A stretch of DNA of 64,000 nt from an uncultured Sphingomonadaceae bacterium (GTDB lineage: Bacteria; Pseudomonadota; Alphaproteobacteria; Sphingomonadales; Sphingomonadaceae): assembly GCA_937995515.1 (NCBI GenBank), contig CALKJZ010000017.1, positions 44,111 to 108,110 of the forward strand, in the 5' to 3' direction. Numbering within the stretch: the stretch's first letter is position 1; every line of letters begins with the position of its first letter. Both the position numbers and the translations under genes were made by a program. The notes under the pieces are model-generated. The model was not told where the DNA came from. It worked only from the letters and a program-made list of their open reading frames with translations, and did not search any database. Of this stretch, positions 9,384 through 18,854 are shown piece after piece.

Positions 9384-10682
9384 TCAGTCCGCCACGCGCG
9401 AGACAAGCAACCGGTCGATCTTGCGCCCGTCCATGTCGACGATCTCGAACCGCCAGCCCTTGGCCTCGAACACCTCGCCCGTCTCGGGGATGTGCTCGAG
9501 CTCGGCGAGCGCGAAGCCGGCGGCCGTCTGATAGTCGCGCTCCTCGTCGAGGCGGAAGCCAAGCCGTTCGGCCAGCTCGTCGGCCGGCACCGAGCCGGAG
9601 ACGAGCAGCGACCCGTCCTCGCGCAGGACAACGGCCGGGTCGTGCCCGGCATCGATGTCGGACCGGAACTCGCCCGCGATTGCGGCAAGGAGATCGGCGG
9701 GCGTCACCACGCCTTCGAAATGCCCATATTCATCGACCACGATCGCCATGGGCACCGGGCTGTCGCGCAGGGCTGCCAGTGCCACGGTTGCATCCGCGAC
9801 ATCGGGGACGACGGGCGCCTGCCGGGCGAGCGCCGCGAGGTCGAGCGGCCGGCCCTCGAGCAGCGCCACCATCGCGTCGCGCGCCTGGATGACCCCGATG
9901 ATCCGGTCGACCGAGCCGTCGGCCACCGGCAGGCGGGTGTGCGGGCTTGCCGTCAGCGTGGCGCGGATGGTCTCCGGGCTTGCGGCGATGTCGATCCAGT
10001 CCACCTCGACACGCGGGGTCATCACGCCGCGCACCTGCCGGTCGGCAAGCCGCATGATGCCCGAGATCAGCTCCCGCTCGGAGACCTCGATCACGCCCGA
10101 TTCCTCGGCTTCGGCCACCACCGAGCGCAGCTCGTCTGCGGTCACGCCCCCCTCGCGCTCGCGCGAGAGGCCGAAGAGGCGGAAGATCGCCGCTGTCGAG
10201 GCATCGAGCAGCAGCACGAACGGCGACAGGAGGCGCATGAGCAGCCTCATCAGGGGCGCAACGAGGCACGCCAGCGGCTCGGGCCGGCGCAGCGCCATCT
10301 GCTTGGGCACCAGCTCGCCCATGATCAGCGAGACATAGGTGACAAGGAGGATGACCCCGATGAAGCCCGCCTGCGGGGCGAGCGGGGCCGGAACGCCGAG
10401 CGCCCGCAGGCCCGCTGCGGCCGGGCCGGCAAGGCTTGCGCCCGAATAGGCGCCGCTGGCGATCCCGACGAGGGTGATGCCGATCTGCACCGTGGAGAGG
10501 AACCGGCCCTGCTCGGCCACCAGCGCCAGCGCCGCCGCTGCACCCCTCGAGCCTGCCTGCTCGCGCACCTGCAACCGCGCGGGGCGCGAGGAGACGATCG
10601 CCAGCTCGGCAGCCGCCAGGAAGCCGTTGAGCGCAATGAGGGCGAGGATTATCGCCGCATCGCCCCATGGAAAGGATGGCAT
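9384..10682 (-). CDS. HlyC/CorC (CNNM) family transporter with CBS domains
   Basis: A membrane protein of the CNNM/CorC class, linked in relatives to magnesium or cobalt efflux or tolerance. Seen in order: an N-terminal DUF21 membrane domain with IALNGFLAAAELAIVSS and about four helices (1-190), a CBS pair (VMTPRVEVDWID onwards, with HTRLPVADGSVDRIIGV), and a C-terminal CorC_HlyC domain (VVDEYGHFEGVVTPADLL and a final RFEIVDMDGRKIDRLLV). ATG 10682 gives MPSFPWGDAAIIL, 432 residues, and agrees with a predicted leaderless promoter. Some annotations call this family hemolysin; that name is not supported here. Confidence 0.9.
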   Translation of the reverse strand: MPSFPWGDAAIILALIALNGFLAAAELAIVSSRPARLQVREQAGSRGAAAALALVAEQGRFLSTVQIGITLVGIASGAYSGASLAGPAAAGLRALGVPAPLAPQAGFIGVILLVTYVSLIMGELVPKQMALRRPEPLACLVAPLMRLLMRLLSPFVLLLDASTAAIFRLFGLSREREGGVTADELRSVVAEAEESGVIEVSERELISGIMRLADRQVRGVMTPRVEVDWIDIAASPETIRATLTASPHTRLPVADGSVDRIIGVIQARDAMVALLEGRPLDLAALARQAPVVPDVADATVALAALRDSPVPMAIVVDEYGHFEGVVTPADLLAAIAGEFRSDIDAGHDPAVVLREDGSLLVSGSVPADELAERLGFRLDEERDYQTAAGFALAELEHIPETGEVFEAKGWRFEIVDMDGRKIDRLLVSRVAD

Positions 10683-10690
10683 GGCCCCCT

Positions 10691-10720
10691 TCCATAGGGC
10701 GGCGGGCGCGCCGCGGGCAA
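10691..10720 (-). promoter_or_regulatory. Predicted promoter of the CorC-like gene, leaderless geometry
   Basis: Read on the minus strand: TTGCCC (10720-10715), 18-bp spacer, TATGGA (10696-10691), then 8 nt to the ATG at 10682. The spacing matches the purD and aroK promoters, and no Shine-Dalgarno is visible before the ATG. Confidence 0.45.
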
Positions 10721-10760
10721 GGGATGGGGGCGGGGCCACGGGACCGGGAATGCCGGACGG

Positions 10761-10788
10761 GGGGATGAAGGAGCGGGGATGAAGGAGC
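10761..10788 (+). repeat. 14-bp tandem duplication upstream of the alpha/beta hydrolase
   Basis: GGGGATGAAGGAGC occurs twice head to tail without mismatch. Each copy holds an ATG and a GGAG-like ribosome-binding sequence. It ends 13 nt before the hydrolase ATG, whose own Shine-Dalgarno GGAGG follows. Probably a replication-slippage duplication. Confidence 0.9.
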
Positions 10789-10801
10789 GGGGGAGGAGGG
10801 A

Positions 10802-11578
10802 ATGACAGACGTCGCCGTCACGCGTCTTTGGCCCGACACCAGCCTCGGGCAGCGGCCGATGCTGCACGTGCACGGCTGGTGCTGCGACCATCGGGCCATG
10901 CTGCCCGTGGCGCGCGCCTTCCCCGCACGCGCGCACCTCCTGGTCGACCTGCCCGGCCATGGCCGCAGCCGGCCCGGAGAGTCGCTTGCGATCGAGGCGC
11001 ACGCCCGGGCGCTTGCGCCGGTCGTGCCTGCCGGCGCCATTCTTGTTGGCCATTCCATGGGGGCGCAGGTGGCAACCGCGCTGGCCGCCGGCGCGGCCCC
11101 CGGTGCCGTTTCGGGGCTCGTGCTGCTGGAGCCCGCCCACCTCGTGCCGACAGACAAGGCGCTGGCTGCCGCCGCAGAGCTCCGCGCACGGCTTGATCGG
11201 CATCCGCCCGCCGAAATCGTCCGCGCCTTCGCCCGCGCGCAGCTGGTGGGCCCGGTGGCCGACGAGGCGGCGTTCGGCCGGCTGGTGGAGGCGATGGCGG
11301 CAACACCCGCCCAAACCATGCGCGGCCAGTGGGATGCCATCCTTGCCTTTGCGGCAAGCGGGGCTGCGGGCCGCGCGCTTGCTGCAGTCGAGGTTCCGGT
11401 GCTCGCCATTGCCTGCGCGAAGCCGGTCAACCGGCTTTCCGATCTTCACCGCGCCAACCCGCGGGTGATGACCGGGCAGGTGGCGGGCGCAGGCCACATG
11501 GTGCAGTTCGAGGCGATGGACCAGGTGGCGGCGATGATCCGCCGCTGGCTGCGGCTTTGCGCGGTCGATTCCCGCTGA
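10802..11578 (+). CDS. Alpha/beta-fold hydrolase
   Basis: A 258-residue alpha/beta hydrolase of unknown substrate. Seen: an HGWCCDH oxyanion-type loop near residue 20, DLPGHGRS, the nucleophile elbow GHSMGAQVA with Ser85, and a late GAGHMVQFE that would carry the catalytic His. ATG 10802 follows the purine-rich ribosome-binding sequence GGGAGGAGGG. It diverges from the CorC-like gene; the gap between them holds a 14-bp duplication and the CorC promoter. The sequence is compatible with esterases and acyl- or C-C-bond hydrolases; no closer assignment is possible by eye. Confidence 0.82.
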   Translation: MTDVAVTRLWPDTSLGQRPMLHVHGWCCDHRAMLPVARAFPARAHLLVDLPGHGRSRPGESLAIEAHARALAPVVPAGAILVGHSMGAQVATALAAGAAPGAVSGLVLLEPAHLVPTDKALAAAAELRARLDRHPPAEIVRAFARAQLVGPVADEAAFGRLVEAMAATPAQTMRGQWDAILAFAASGAAGRALAAVEVPVLAIACAKPVNRLSDLHRANPRVMTGQVAGAGHMVQFEAMDQVAAMIRRWLRLCAVDSR

Positions 11579-11708
11579 CCGCTCCCCCCTTGGCGTTCCC
11601 CCTGGCCGCGCGGGGGCCTGCTCCTCCCACTTTCCCGAGCGGCGGGACACAAGCCGGCCCGGCATGGGAGCTGCGCGCGGGCACGCGCGAGACCGAGGGG
11701 ATGAGGCG

Positions 11709-12509
11709 ATGGCATATGAGCATATTTTGTGGAGCGAGGAGGACGGGGTCGCCACGCTCACCATCAACCGGCCCGACCGGCTGAACGCGCTCAACGCCGG
11801 CGTGATCCAGGAGATGATCGATGCGGTCGACCAGATCCGCGACGGCGCGAGCAGCGCGCGCTGCCTCGTGCTCACCGGCGCGGGCCGGGGCTTTTCCAGC
11901 GGTGCCGATCTCTCCGGCGGCGGCGCGGGCGGTGCCATCGGCAAGGGGCCGGTCGATGCGGGCAAGGTTCTGGAAACCCACTTCAACGTGCTTCTCGAGC
12001 GGCTGTTTGCGCTGCCGGTGCCGTTTGTCACGTCGGTCAACGGCCCGGCCGCGGGCGCGGGCTGTTCCTATGCGCTGGCCGGCGATATCGTCGTGGCGGC
12101 GCGCTCGGCCTATTTCCTGCAGGCCTTCGTCAACATCGGCCTCGTGCCCGATGTCGGCTCCACATGGCTCCTGCCCCGGCTGGCCGGCAAGGCGCGGGCG
12201 CAGGCGATGATGATGCTGGGCGAGCGGATCCCGGCCGAGACGGCGGCCGAATGGGGCATGATCTGGAAGGTGGTCGACGATGATGCGCTGGCGGCCGAGA
12301 CGGCGGCCATTGCGCGGAGGCTGGCGGCCGGCCCCACGAGGGCGCTTGCACTCATCCGCCACGGGATCCGCGACTGCCTCGACCGGACGCTGACCGAGGC
12401 GCTGATGGTCGAGCGGGTGAACCAGCTTGCCGCCGGGCGCACCGCGGATTTTGCCGAAGGGGTGATGGCCTTCCTGCAGAAGCGGCCGGCGGCCTTCACC
12501 GGCCGCTGA
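11709..12509 (+). CDS. Enoyl-CoA hydratase/isomerase (PaaG-like)
   Basis: A crotonase-fold enzyme of 266 residues acting on acyl-CoA thioesters. NRPDRLNALN at the start, the oxyanion segment TGAGRGFSSGADL, NGPAAGAGCSYALAGDIV and NIGLVPDVGSTWLLPR are visible. The last motif resembles PaaG, the ring-1,2-epoxyphenylacetyl-CoA isomerase, more than a beta-oxidation hydratase, but no other paa gene is in the window, so the specific role is open. ATG 11709 (MAYEHILW) is preferred over an in-frame ATG at 11664 because the earlier 15 residues look non-coding. The stop directly abuts that of the convergent pheT. Confidence 0.88.
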   Translation: MAYEHILWSEEDGVATLTINRPDRLNALNAGVIQEMIDAVDQIRDGASSARCLVLTGAGRGFSSGADLSGGGAGGAIGKGPVDAGKVLETHFNVLLERLFALPVPFVTSVNGPAAGAGCSYALAGDIVVAARSAYFLQAFVNIGLVPDVGSTWLLPRLAGKARAQAMMMLGERIPAETAAEWGMIWKVVDDDALAAETAAIARRLAAGPTRALALIRHGIRDCLDRTLTEALMVERVNQLAAGRTADFAEGVMAFLQKRPAAFTGR

Positions 12510-14867
12510 TCAGCCGCGCAGCCGGGCGCCGAGGCGTTCGGCGGCCGCAACGATCGCGGCCGAGACGGTGTCGATCTCGGCCTCGGTCAGCGTGCGGTCG
12601 GGCGCCTGCAGCGTCACGGCAATGCCAAGGCTTGCATGGCCCTCTGGCACGCCCGGGCCCGTGAAATGGTCGAAGAGGGCAATGCCGGTTGCAAGATCGC
12701 CCGCGGCCTTGCCGACGGCGGCCAGCAGCTGGCCGGCGGGGAGCGTGCACGGCGCGAGAAAGGCGAAATCGCGGCTGACCGGCTGGAACGGCGAGGGCTG
12801 GAAGGGGCGGCGCCCGGCGCGGCGCGGTGGCACGGCGTCGAGGAACAGCTCGCCGGCAACCACGGCCGCGCTGATCCCCTCGGCCTCGAGCAGGCGCGGG
12901 TGCAGCGCGCCGAACGTGCCGAGGAGCGTCTTGCCCAGCATCAGCCGGCCCGAGCGCCCCGGGTGGAAGACCTCGCCGGCATCCGGAGCCACCAGGAGCT
13001 GGCCGGCGGGGGCGCCTGCAGCCTCCAGCGCGGCCAGCACCAGCGCCTTGGCATCGAAGGCGTCGACCGGGCGCGGCCGACCGGCGGCCCAGTGGCGGGG
13101 CGTGGCATCGCCGGCCAGCAGCAGGGCGGCGGTCGGCCGCTCGCCTTCGGCGAGGTAGCGGCGGCCCAGCTCGAACAGGCGCACCGAGGCCTGGCTGCGG
13201 TCGAGGTTGCGGCGCGCGGCGGCGACGAGCCCCGGAAGCAGCGACGGGCGCATCACCGCAAGCTCGGCCGAGAGCGGATTGGCAAGCGCAAAGGCCGCGC
13301 CGCCAAAGCGCTCCGCCTCGGCCGCGGACACGAAGCTCCAGGTGACCGCCTCGTGGAGGCCGTGGGCGGCAAGCGTGCGCCGCACCCGCGCGGCAAGCCG
13401 CTGCGCCGGGGTGGCCGTGGGCCGTGCCACTCCTTCGGGCCGTGGCAGCGGCACCGAGGGGACGCGGTCGATGCCCGCCACGCGCACCACTTCCTCGACA
13501 AGGTCTGCCGGGCCGTCGATGTCGCGCCGCCAGCTCGGTACCGCGACCTGCCACTGCGCGCCGACGGCAAAGCCGAGCCGCTCGAGGATGGCGCGCTGTT
13601 CGCCCTGTGGCACATCGAGGCCCGAGAGGCGCTTGGTGGTCGCCGGGTCGAAGGCGATCTGCCGGGGGGCAAGCGGCAGGGCGCCGGCCACGGCCATCTC
13701 GCTTGCCCTGCCGCCGCACAGCTCGAGGATGAGGGCGGTCGCGATATCGAGGCCGGGCGCGACGAACGCCGGATCCACGCCACGCTCGAACCGGGCCCGC
13801 GCATCGGAGACGAGGTTGAGCGCGCGGCCCGTGGCGCCCACGCGCGCCGGGTCGAAGAAGGCCGCCTCGACGAGCACATCGGTCGTTTCGGCGGAGACGC
13901 CCGTTTCCTCGCCGCCCATGATGCCGCCGATATCATGCACGGCAGCCTCGTCGGCGATCACCGTCATCGTGGCATCGAGCGCATAGGTGCGCCCGTTGAG
14001 CGCGCGCAGCGTTTCGCCCGGCCGGGCGGGCCGCGCCGTCAGCCCGCCCGAGAGCTTGGCCATGTCGTAGACGTGGAGCGGGCGGCCGAAGCCGATCGTC
14101 ATGAAGTTGGTGACATCGACCAGCGCCGAGATCGGCCGCAGCCCGGCCCTGGTCAAGAGCGCCTGCAGCCACGGCGGCGAGGGGCCGTTGCAGACACCGG
14201 TGACGGCGCGGGCGAGGAACGCCGGGCAGCCCTCCGGGTCTTCGGTCGCAATCGGAATGGGGCAGGGGCCGGCTGCGGTGATCGCCGGCACCTCGAGGGG
14301 GACAAGCGCGCCGAGGCCGGCGGCCGCAAGATCGCGCGCAATGCCAAAGACGCCCATGCAATCCTGCCGGTTCGGCGTGATGGCGACATCGAAGAGCGGA
14401 TCGTCGAGCCCCGCCCAGGCCGCATAGGCGGCGCCCACGGGCGCATCGGGGGCAAGTTCGATGATGCCGTCGTGGTCGTCCCCCAGGCCGAGCTCGCGCG
14501 CCGAGCACATCATGCCGTGCGATTCGACCCCGCGGATGCGGGCGACCTTGAGGGTGAGATCGGTGCCCGGAACATGGGTTCCGGGAGACGCGAACACGCC
14601 GACGAGGCCGGCGCGGGCATTGGGCGCGCCGCAGACCACCTGCACGGGCGCGCCGGCGCCGGTGTCGACCATCAGCACCTGCAGCCGGTCTGCCTCCGGG
14701 TGCGGCGCTGCCGAGACCACCCGCGCGATCCGGAACGGGCCGAGCCGGTCGGCGGGGTTGGCAAGCGATTCCACCTCGAGGCCGAGGCGGGTCAGCGCAT
14801 CGGCGATCTCTGTGGCCGATGCCTCGGTCTCGAGATGGCGGCGGAGCCAGGAGAGGGGGAATTTCAC
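12510..14867 (-). CDS. pheT: Phenylalanine-tRNA ligase beta subunit
   Basis: The beta subunit of the alpha2-beta2 phenylalanyl-tRNA synthetase. It opens with [13 protein letters not shown], followed by a tRNA-binding OB domain (about 40-150), the B3/B4 editing region, a B5 domain, the catalytic-like core and a C-terminal anticodon-binding domain ([13 protein letters not shown] onwards). Length 785, close to the usual 795. The start is GTG in a GTGA overlap with the pheS stop. It is last in the rpmI-rplT-pheS-pheT run and ends flush against the convergent hydratase gene, with no room for a dedicated terminator. Confidence 0.96.
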   Translation of the reverse strand: MKFPLSWLRRHLETEASATEIADALTRLGLEVESLANPADRLGPFRIARVVSAAPHPEADRLQVLMVDTGAGAPVQVVCGAPNARAGLVGVFASPGTHVPGTDLTLKVARIRGVESHGMMCSARELGLGDDHDGIIELAPDAPVGAAYAAWAGLDDPLFDVAITPNRQDCMGVFGIARDLAAAGLGALVPLEVPAITAAGPCPIPIATEDPEGCPAFLARAVTGVCNGPSPPWLQALLTRAGLRPISALVDVTNFMTIGFGRPLHVYDMAKLSGGLTARPARPGETLRALNGRTYALDATMTVIADEAAVHDIGGIMGGEETGVSAETTDVLVEAAFFDPARVGATGRALNLVSDARARFERGVDPAFVAPGLDIATALILELCGGRASEMAVAGALPLAPRQIAFDPATTKRLSGLDVPQGEQRAILERLGFAVGAQWQVAVPSWRRDIDGPADLVEEVVRVAGIDRVPSVPLPRPEGVARPTATPAQRLAARVRRTLAAHGLHEAVTWSFVSAAEAERFGGAAFALANPLSAELAVMRPSLLPGLVAAARRNLDRSQASVRLFELGRRYLAEGERPTAALLLAGDATPRHWAAGRPRPVDAFDAKALVLAALEAAGAPAGQLLVAPDAGEVFHPGRSGRLMLGKTLLGTFGALHPRLLEAEGISAAVVAGELFLDAVPPRRAGRRPFQPSPFQPVSRDFAFLAPCTLPAGQLLAAVGKAAGDLATGIALFDHFTGPGVPEGHASLGIAVTLQAPDRTLTEAEIDTVSAAIVAAAERLGARLRG

Positions 14868-15949
14868 GAAAGGCTGCCCGAGATCGTCGGCACGTCGAGT
14901 GCGCGGAAGCCATGGTGGCGAAGCCAGCGCAGGTCGGCATCGAAGAAGGCGCGCAGGTCCGTCATGCCATATTTCAGCATGGCCAGCCGGTCGATCCCGC
15001 AGCCGAAGGCAAACCCCTGCCATGTGTCGGGCGAAAGGCCGCAATTGGCGAGCACCCGAGGGTGCACCATGCCGGCGCCAAGCACCTCGAGCCACGACTG
15101 GCCGCCGCCGACCGTGAGCCGGCCGCCTTCCCACGAGCAGCCGACATCCACCTCCACCGACGGCTCGGTGAAGGGGAAGTAGGAGGGGCGGAAGCGCAGC
15201 GCCACGTCCTCGAGGCCGAAGAAGGCCTTGAGGAAGGTCTCCAGCGTCCAGCGCAGGTGGCCCATGTGGGTGTCGCGGTCGACCACCAGCCCCTCGACCT
15301 GGTGGAACATGGGTGTGTGGGTGGCATCGGAATCCGAGCGGTAGACCCGGCCGGGCGCGATCACCCGGAGGGGCGGGGGCGAGGCTGTCATCGTGCGGAT
15401 CTGCACCGGCGAGGTGTGGGTACGCAGCAGCAACCGGCCCGGCGCCTCCCCGGCCGCCTCGCCGGCGATGTAGAAGGTGTCGTGCATCGCGCGCGCCGGA
15501 TGCTCGGGCGGGATGTTGAGCGCGGTGAAATTGTGCCAGTCGTCCTCGATCTCCGGGCCCTCGGCGACCGTAAAGCCGAGATCGGCGAAGATTTCGGCGA
15601 GCTCGTCCATCACCTGGCTGACGGGGTGGATCGAACCGGCCGGGGGCAGGAGCGCCGGCAGCGACATGTCCTGCCGCTCTGCGGCGAGGCGCGCGGCGAG
15701 TGCCGCCTCGCCGAGGACCGCGCGGCGGGACTCGAGGGCCTGCGCGATGGCCTCGCGCAGCGCCTGCACGCGCGGGGCCTGTTCCCGCCGCACCTCGGGC
15801 GCGAGGCCGCCGAGGCCGCGAAGCAGCGCGGTGACGCTGCCGTGCCGCCCAAGCGCTTCCACGCGCACGGCCTCGAGCGCGGCGAGATCGCCGGCCGCCG
15901 CGATCCGGGCGTCCAGATCGGCGCGCAGCCTGTCCAGCTCGTCGGTCAC
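14864..15949 (-). CDS. pheS: Phenylalanine-tRNA ligase alpha subunit
   Basis: The catalytic alpha subunit that attaches Phe to tRNA-Phe. It has an N-terminal coiled-coil arm, the class II motif 2/3 region ([33 protein letters not shown]) and a C-terminal [16 protein letters not shown] 15949 ([12 protein letters not shown]) gives 361 residues and matches the usual family beginning; GTG 15967 would add six residues. It overlaps pheT by 4 bp and sits about 60 bp after rplT. Confidence 0.96.
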   Translation of the reverse strand: MTDELDRLRADLDARIAAAGDLAALEAVRVEALGRHGSVTALLRGLGGLAPEVRREQAPRVQALREAIAQALESRRAVLGEAALAARLAAERQDMSLPALLPPAGSIHPVSQVMDELAEIFADLGFTVAEGPEIEDDWHNFTALNIPPEHPARAMHDTFYIAGEAAGEAPGRLLLRTHTSPVQIRTMTASPPPLRVIAPGRVYRSDSDATHTPMFHQVEGLVVDRDTHMGHLRWTLETFLKAFFGLEDVALRFRPSYFPFTEPSVEVDVGCSWEGGRLTVGGGQSWLEVLGAGMVHPRVLANCGLSPDTWQGFAFGCGIDRLAMLKYGMTDLRAFFDADLRWLRHHGFRALDVPTISGSLS

Positions 15950-16007
15950 GTCGCTTGAGCCCCGCACGGATGGGCCCTGCCGCGCAGCGCGCGGGGGCCG
16001 GTGGCAA

Positions 16008-16376
16008 TCAGGCCGGCTGCGCCTCCAGCGCGCCCCGCACCTCGGCCACGATCGCCTTGAACGACGCCGGCTCGTTCATGGCGAGATCGGCCAGGATCTT
16101 GCGATCGAGCTCGAGGCCGGCCAGCTTCACGCCGTGCATGAAGCGGGCATAGGTAAGGCCTTCCTCGCGCACGCCGGCGTTGATGCGCTGGATCCAGAGC
16201 GCGCGGAACGAGCGCTTCTTCACCCGCCGGTCGCGGTAGGCATATTGCCCGGCCTTTTCCACCGCCTGGCGCGCGGCGCGGATGGTGTTCTTGCGCCGGC
16301 CGTAATAGCCCTTGGCCTGCTCGAGAACGCGGTTGTGTCTGGCCCGGGTGGTCACCCCCCGCTTGATGCGTGCCAT
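16008..16376 (-). CDS. rplT: 50S ribosomal protein L20
   Basis: An early-binding large-subunit protein needed for 50S assembly. The 122 residues begin [13 protein letters not shown] and contain [22 protein letters not shown] and [14 protein letters not shown], all hallmarks of L20. It follows rpmI by 10 bp and precedes pheS. In other bacteria L20 represses this operon by binding its leader RNA; a short hairpin in the rpmI leader here (16648-16663) is the only hint of that. Confidence 0.98.
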   Translation of the reverse strand: MARIKRGVTTRARHNRVLEQAKGYYGRRKNTIRAARQAVEKAGQYAYRDRRVKKRSFRALWIQRINAGVREEGLTYARFMHGVKLAGLELDRKILADLAMNEPASFKAIVAEVRGALEAQPA

Positions 16377-16386
16377 CGCGATCCTC

Positions 16387-16590
16387 CTACTTCAGGCCGT
16401 AGGGCGCCCAGCGCCGGACGGCAGGCGCATCGGCATCCGCGAGCACCGACGTGCCGCGGTTCTGGCGGATGTACTTGCCGTTGTGGCTGATCAGGCGGTG
16501 CCGCTTGCCGGCCACACCGTGCATCACCTTGCCTGTGGCGGTGATCCTGAACCGCTTCTTGACCCCGCTCTTGGTCTTCAGTTTGGGCAT
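16387..16590 (-). CDS. rpmI: 50S ribosomal protein L35
   Basis: A small basic large-subunit protein of 67 residues, beginning [20 protein letters not shown] and containing [17 protein letters not shown], diagnostic of L35. AGGGAG precedes the ATG at 16590. It is the first gene of the rpmI-rplT-pheST run; infC, which often precedes rpmI, is absent, and an unrelated YqgE gene lies upstream. Confidence 0.97.
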   Translation of the reverse strand: MPKLKTKSGVKKRFRITATGKVMHGVAGKRHRLISHNGKYIRQNRGTSVLADADAPAVRRWAPYGLK

Positions 16591-16647
16591 TTTCCGGCTC
16601 CCTTGCGCCGTGGCCCGCCTGTCGGAACGCGAATGCGGACCCGCCAG

Positions 16648-16663
16648 GATGCCACGGGGCATC
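16648..16663 (-). promoter_or_regulatory. Hairpin in the rpmI 5' leader
   Basis: A perfect inverted repeat, GATGCC-ACGG-GGCATC, lies 58 nt before the rpmI start, within a 181-bp gap that holds no gene. It may be a structural element of the ribosomal-protein leader, but it is short and could be chance. Confidence 0.25.
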
Positions 16664-16771
16664 GTTGGTGATACGATTGGGAACCGCCGCGGCAGCCCAT
16701 CGATGGCCGGGCGATTCCGTTCGAAGCCCGCTCCCCTAGTCGGGCCCGGCGGCGATGGCAAGCCGGGGCGC

Positions 16772-17329
16772 TCAGGCGCGGCCGGCGGTCGCCGAAAGCA
16801 GCCCCACCTCCACCCCCGAGGCGGCAAAGCCTGCGGCCCAACGCCGGTTGGTGTCGGTCTCCCAGAGCAGCTGGTCGGTGCCCGGCGTGGCAAACCAGCC
16901 GTGCAGGGCAAGCTCGGCATCGAGCTGGCCCGGCCCCCAGCCCGCATAGCCGAGCGCCATCAGCCAGTGGCGCGGCCCCCGGGCCTCGGCGATGGCATGG
17001 AGGATCTCGAGCGAGGCCGTGAGCGCCCAGCGCCCGGCAACGAACAGCGTATCCTCGCTGCACCAGTCGGGCGTGTGGAGGACAAAGCCGCGCTGCGGCT
17101 CGACCGGCCCGCCGGCGAGCACCCGCACCTCCGGGGTCTTGCCCGGATCGACATCGAGCTGCCGCATGAGCGCAGGCACGGTCAGCTCGTCGAGCTCGGA
17201 ATGAACGCAGAGCCCGAACGCGCCGGCTGGGTCGTGCGCACACATCGCAATCACCGACTGCTCGAACCGCGGATCGCCGATCCCGGGCAGGGCGAGGAGG
17301 AACTGGCCAGTCAGGCTGGTGGCGAGCAT
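16772..17329 (-). CDS. YqgE/AlgH family protein (UPF0301)
   Basis: A 185-residue member of the YqgE/AlgH family, soluble proteins of unsettled function that were linked to alginate regulation in Pseudomonas. Seen: [22 protein letters not shown] at the N-terminus, then [29 protein letters not shown] and the late [15 protein letters not shown]. These are the conserved family blocks, so the gene is secure even though the role is not. It diverges from the peroxiredoxin across a 156-bp gap. Confidence 0.92.
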   Translation of the reverse strand: MLATSLTGQFLLALPGIGDPRFEQSVIAMCAHDPAGAFGLCVHSELDELTVPALMRQLDVDPGKTPEVRVLAGGPVEPQRGFVLHTPDWCSEDTLFVAGRWALTASLEILHAIAEARGPRHWLMALGYAGWGPGQLDAELALHGWFATPGTDQLLWETDTNRRWAAGFAASGVEVGLLSATAGRA

Positions 17330-17485
17330 CGCCGTCTTTCCTAGCCCGGCAGCGGCGGGCTGAACAGCGCTGGACGCGACCGGACGTGCGGATTAACGAA
17401 GATCCGTCATCAGCGGGTCACACCCCGCTGGCAGGCGGGATGGGTTCGCGGCCGCGGAGCGCGCGACGGGCAAGGAGGGCAAGGC

Positions 17486-17968
17486 ATGGCGGTTGCGGTT
17501 GGAGACAGGGTTCCCGAAGCGGTGCTCGTGAAGGTGACGCCCGACGGCCCGCAGCCGGTGTCGACGGCCGACTTCTTCGCCGGGCGGACGGTTGCACTCT
17601 TCGCCGTGCCGGGCGCATTCACGCCCACCTGTTCGGCCAAGCACCTGCCCGGCTTCGTCGAACATGCGGGGGCGCTGAAGGCGAAGGGCATCGACGAGAT
17701 CGCCTGCGTGTCGGTCAACGATGCGTTCGTGATGGATGCCTGGGGCCGGGCGGCCGGGGTCGACGGCCGGGTGACCATGCTGGCCGACGGCAACGGCAGC
17801 TTTGCCGAGGCGATGGGGCTTGTGCTCGATGCCTCGGGCTTCGGGATGGGCAGGCGCTCGCAACGCTATTCGATGGTGGCGAAGGATGGTGTCATCACCC
17901 ACCTGTTCATCGAGGAGGGCGGGCAGTTCCAGCTCTCCTCGGCCGAGCACATGCTCGCTTCGCTTTGA
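17486..17968 (+). CDS. Peroxiredoxin (Prx5 type)
   Basis: A thiol peroxidase that reduces H2O2 and organic hydroperoxides. The 160-residue protein has the redoxin fold with PGAFTPTCSAKHLPGF holding the peroxidatic Cys49, and a second cysteine, Cys74, in IACVSVNDAFVM. There is no fused glutaredoxin domain. AAGGAGG lies 7 nt before the ATG, a clear ribosome-binding site. The dienelactone-hydrolase gene follows after 42 bp on the same strand. Confidence 0.93.
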   Translation: MAVAVGDRVPEAVLVKVTPDGPQPVSTADFFAGRTVALFAVPGAFTPTCSAKHLPGFVEHAGALKAKGIDEIACVSVNDAFVMDAWGRAAGVDGRVTMLADGNGSFAEAMGLVLDASGFGMGRRSQRYSMVAKDGVITHLFIEEGGQFQLSSAEHMLASL

Positions 17969-18010
17969 GGCTGGGTTCCGGACGGCAGCGGGCCAAGGGA
18001 GGAGAGACGG

Positions 18011-18736
18011 ATGGCCGAGGATCTGGTCTATGAGGAGGGCGGTCAGACCTGCCGCGGGCTGATTGCGGTGCCCGACCGTGCGCGCCACGGCGACGGACCG
18101 TTTCCGGGCGTCGTTGCGGTGCACGAGGCCTGGGGGCTGGGCCAGCAGGTGCAGCGGCGGATCGCGATGCTCGCCGATCTCGGCTATGTGGCGCTGGCCG
18201 CCGACATCTTCGGCGACCGCCACATCCCGAAGGATCCGCCCGAGGCCTTCGAGATCATCGGCCGCTGGCTTGCCGACCGGGCGGCGCTGCGCCGCCGCGC
18301 AGGTGCGGCCGTCTCGGCGCTGAAGGCGCACCCCGCATGCGATGGCCGGGTGGCTGCGATCGGCTACTGCTTTGGCGGCTCGACCGTGCTGGAGCTGGCG
18401 CGCTCGGGCAACCCCGATGTGGTGGGCGTGGTCTCCTTCCATGGCGCGCTCGATACGCCGATGCCGGGCGAGCCCGGCCGCGTGACGGCGAAGATTCTCG
18501 CCTGCCACGGCGCCGAGGACCCGCTGGTGCCGCACGAGCAGCTGAATGGCTTCCTCGCCGAGATGGCGGCCGCCGGGGCCGATTGCACGACAATCGCCTA
18601 TACCGGCGCGATGCACAGCTTCACCAACCCGGAGGCCGATGGCTCGATCCTGCCGGGCGTGCTCTACCACGAGCGGACGGACCGCCGGTCCTGGGCTGCC
18701 ATGCAGGATTTCTTCGCCCGCGAGCTGTTCGTCTAG
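18011..18736 (+). CDS. Dienelactone hydrolase family protein
   Basis: An alpha/beta hydrolase of the dienelactone hydrolase family with the Cys-Asp-His triad: Cys120 in GYCFGG, Asp170 in CHGAEDPLVP, His202 in GAMHSF. In the type enzyme it opens the lactone ring during chlorocatechol breakdown, but most chromosomal homologues have broad or unknown substrates, and no aromatic catabolic genes are adjacent. AAGGGAGGAGAG precedes the ATG. Probably co-transcribed with the peroxiredoxin; a hairpin at 18775-18803 may terminate it. Confidence 0.9.
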   Translation: MAEDLVYEEGGQTCRGLIAVPDRARHGDGPFPGVVAVHEAWGLGQQVQRRIAMLADLGYVALAADIFGDRHIPKDPPEAFEIIGRWLADRAALRRRAGAAVSALKAHPACDGRVAAIGYCFGGSTVLELARSGNPDVVGVVSFHGALDTPMPGEPGRVTAKILACHGAEDPLVPHEQLNGFLAEMAAAGADCTTIAYTGAMHSFTNPEADGSILPGVLYHERTDRRSWAAMQDFFARELFV

Positions 18737-18774
18737 GCGCCGCTGCCACCCCTGCCCCGCTGCGCCGGCGGCAG

Positions 18775-18803
18775 AACCCGCCGCCCGGCTTCCGGGCCGG
18801 GTT
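18775..18803. terminator. Hairpin between convergent genes, possible bidirectional terminator
   Basis: GCCCGG-CTT-CCGGGC (18783-18797) is nested inside AACCC/GGGTT (18775-18779 with 18799-18803), giving an extended stem in the 118-bp gap between the dienelactone hydrolase and dapD. There is no T-tract on either side, so any termination would be weak or Rho-assisted. Confidence 0.4.
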
Positions 18804-18854
18804 GCCGTCTGGCGGTGCGCCCCGTCTGCCCGGGCTGTTGCGGGCGGGGCCCCC

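Noticed and set aside
9384..10682. Hemolysin
   Set aside because: The CBS/CorC_HlyC family carries this name historically; the sequence shows an ion-transport type membrane protein, not a toxin.
12636..15182. An 848-codon plus-strand open frame opposite pheT/pheS
   Set aside because: No family signal; the minus strand carries unmistakable phenylalanyl-tRNA synthetase genes.
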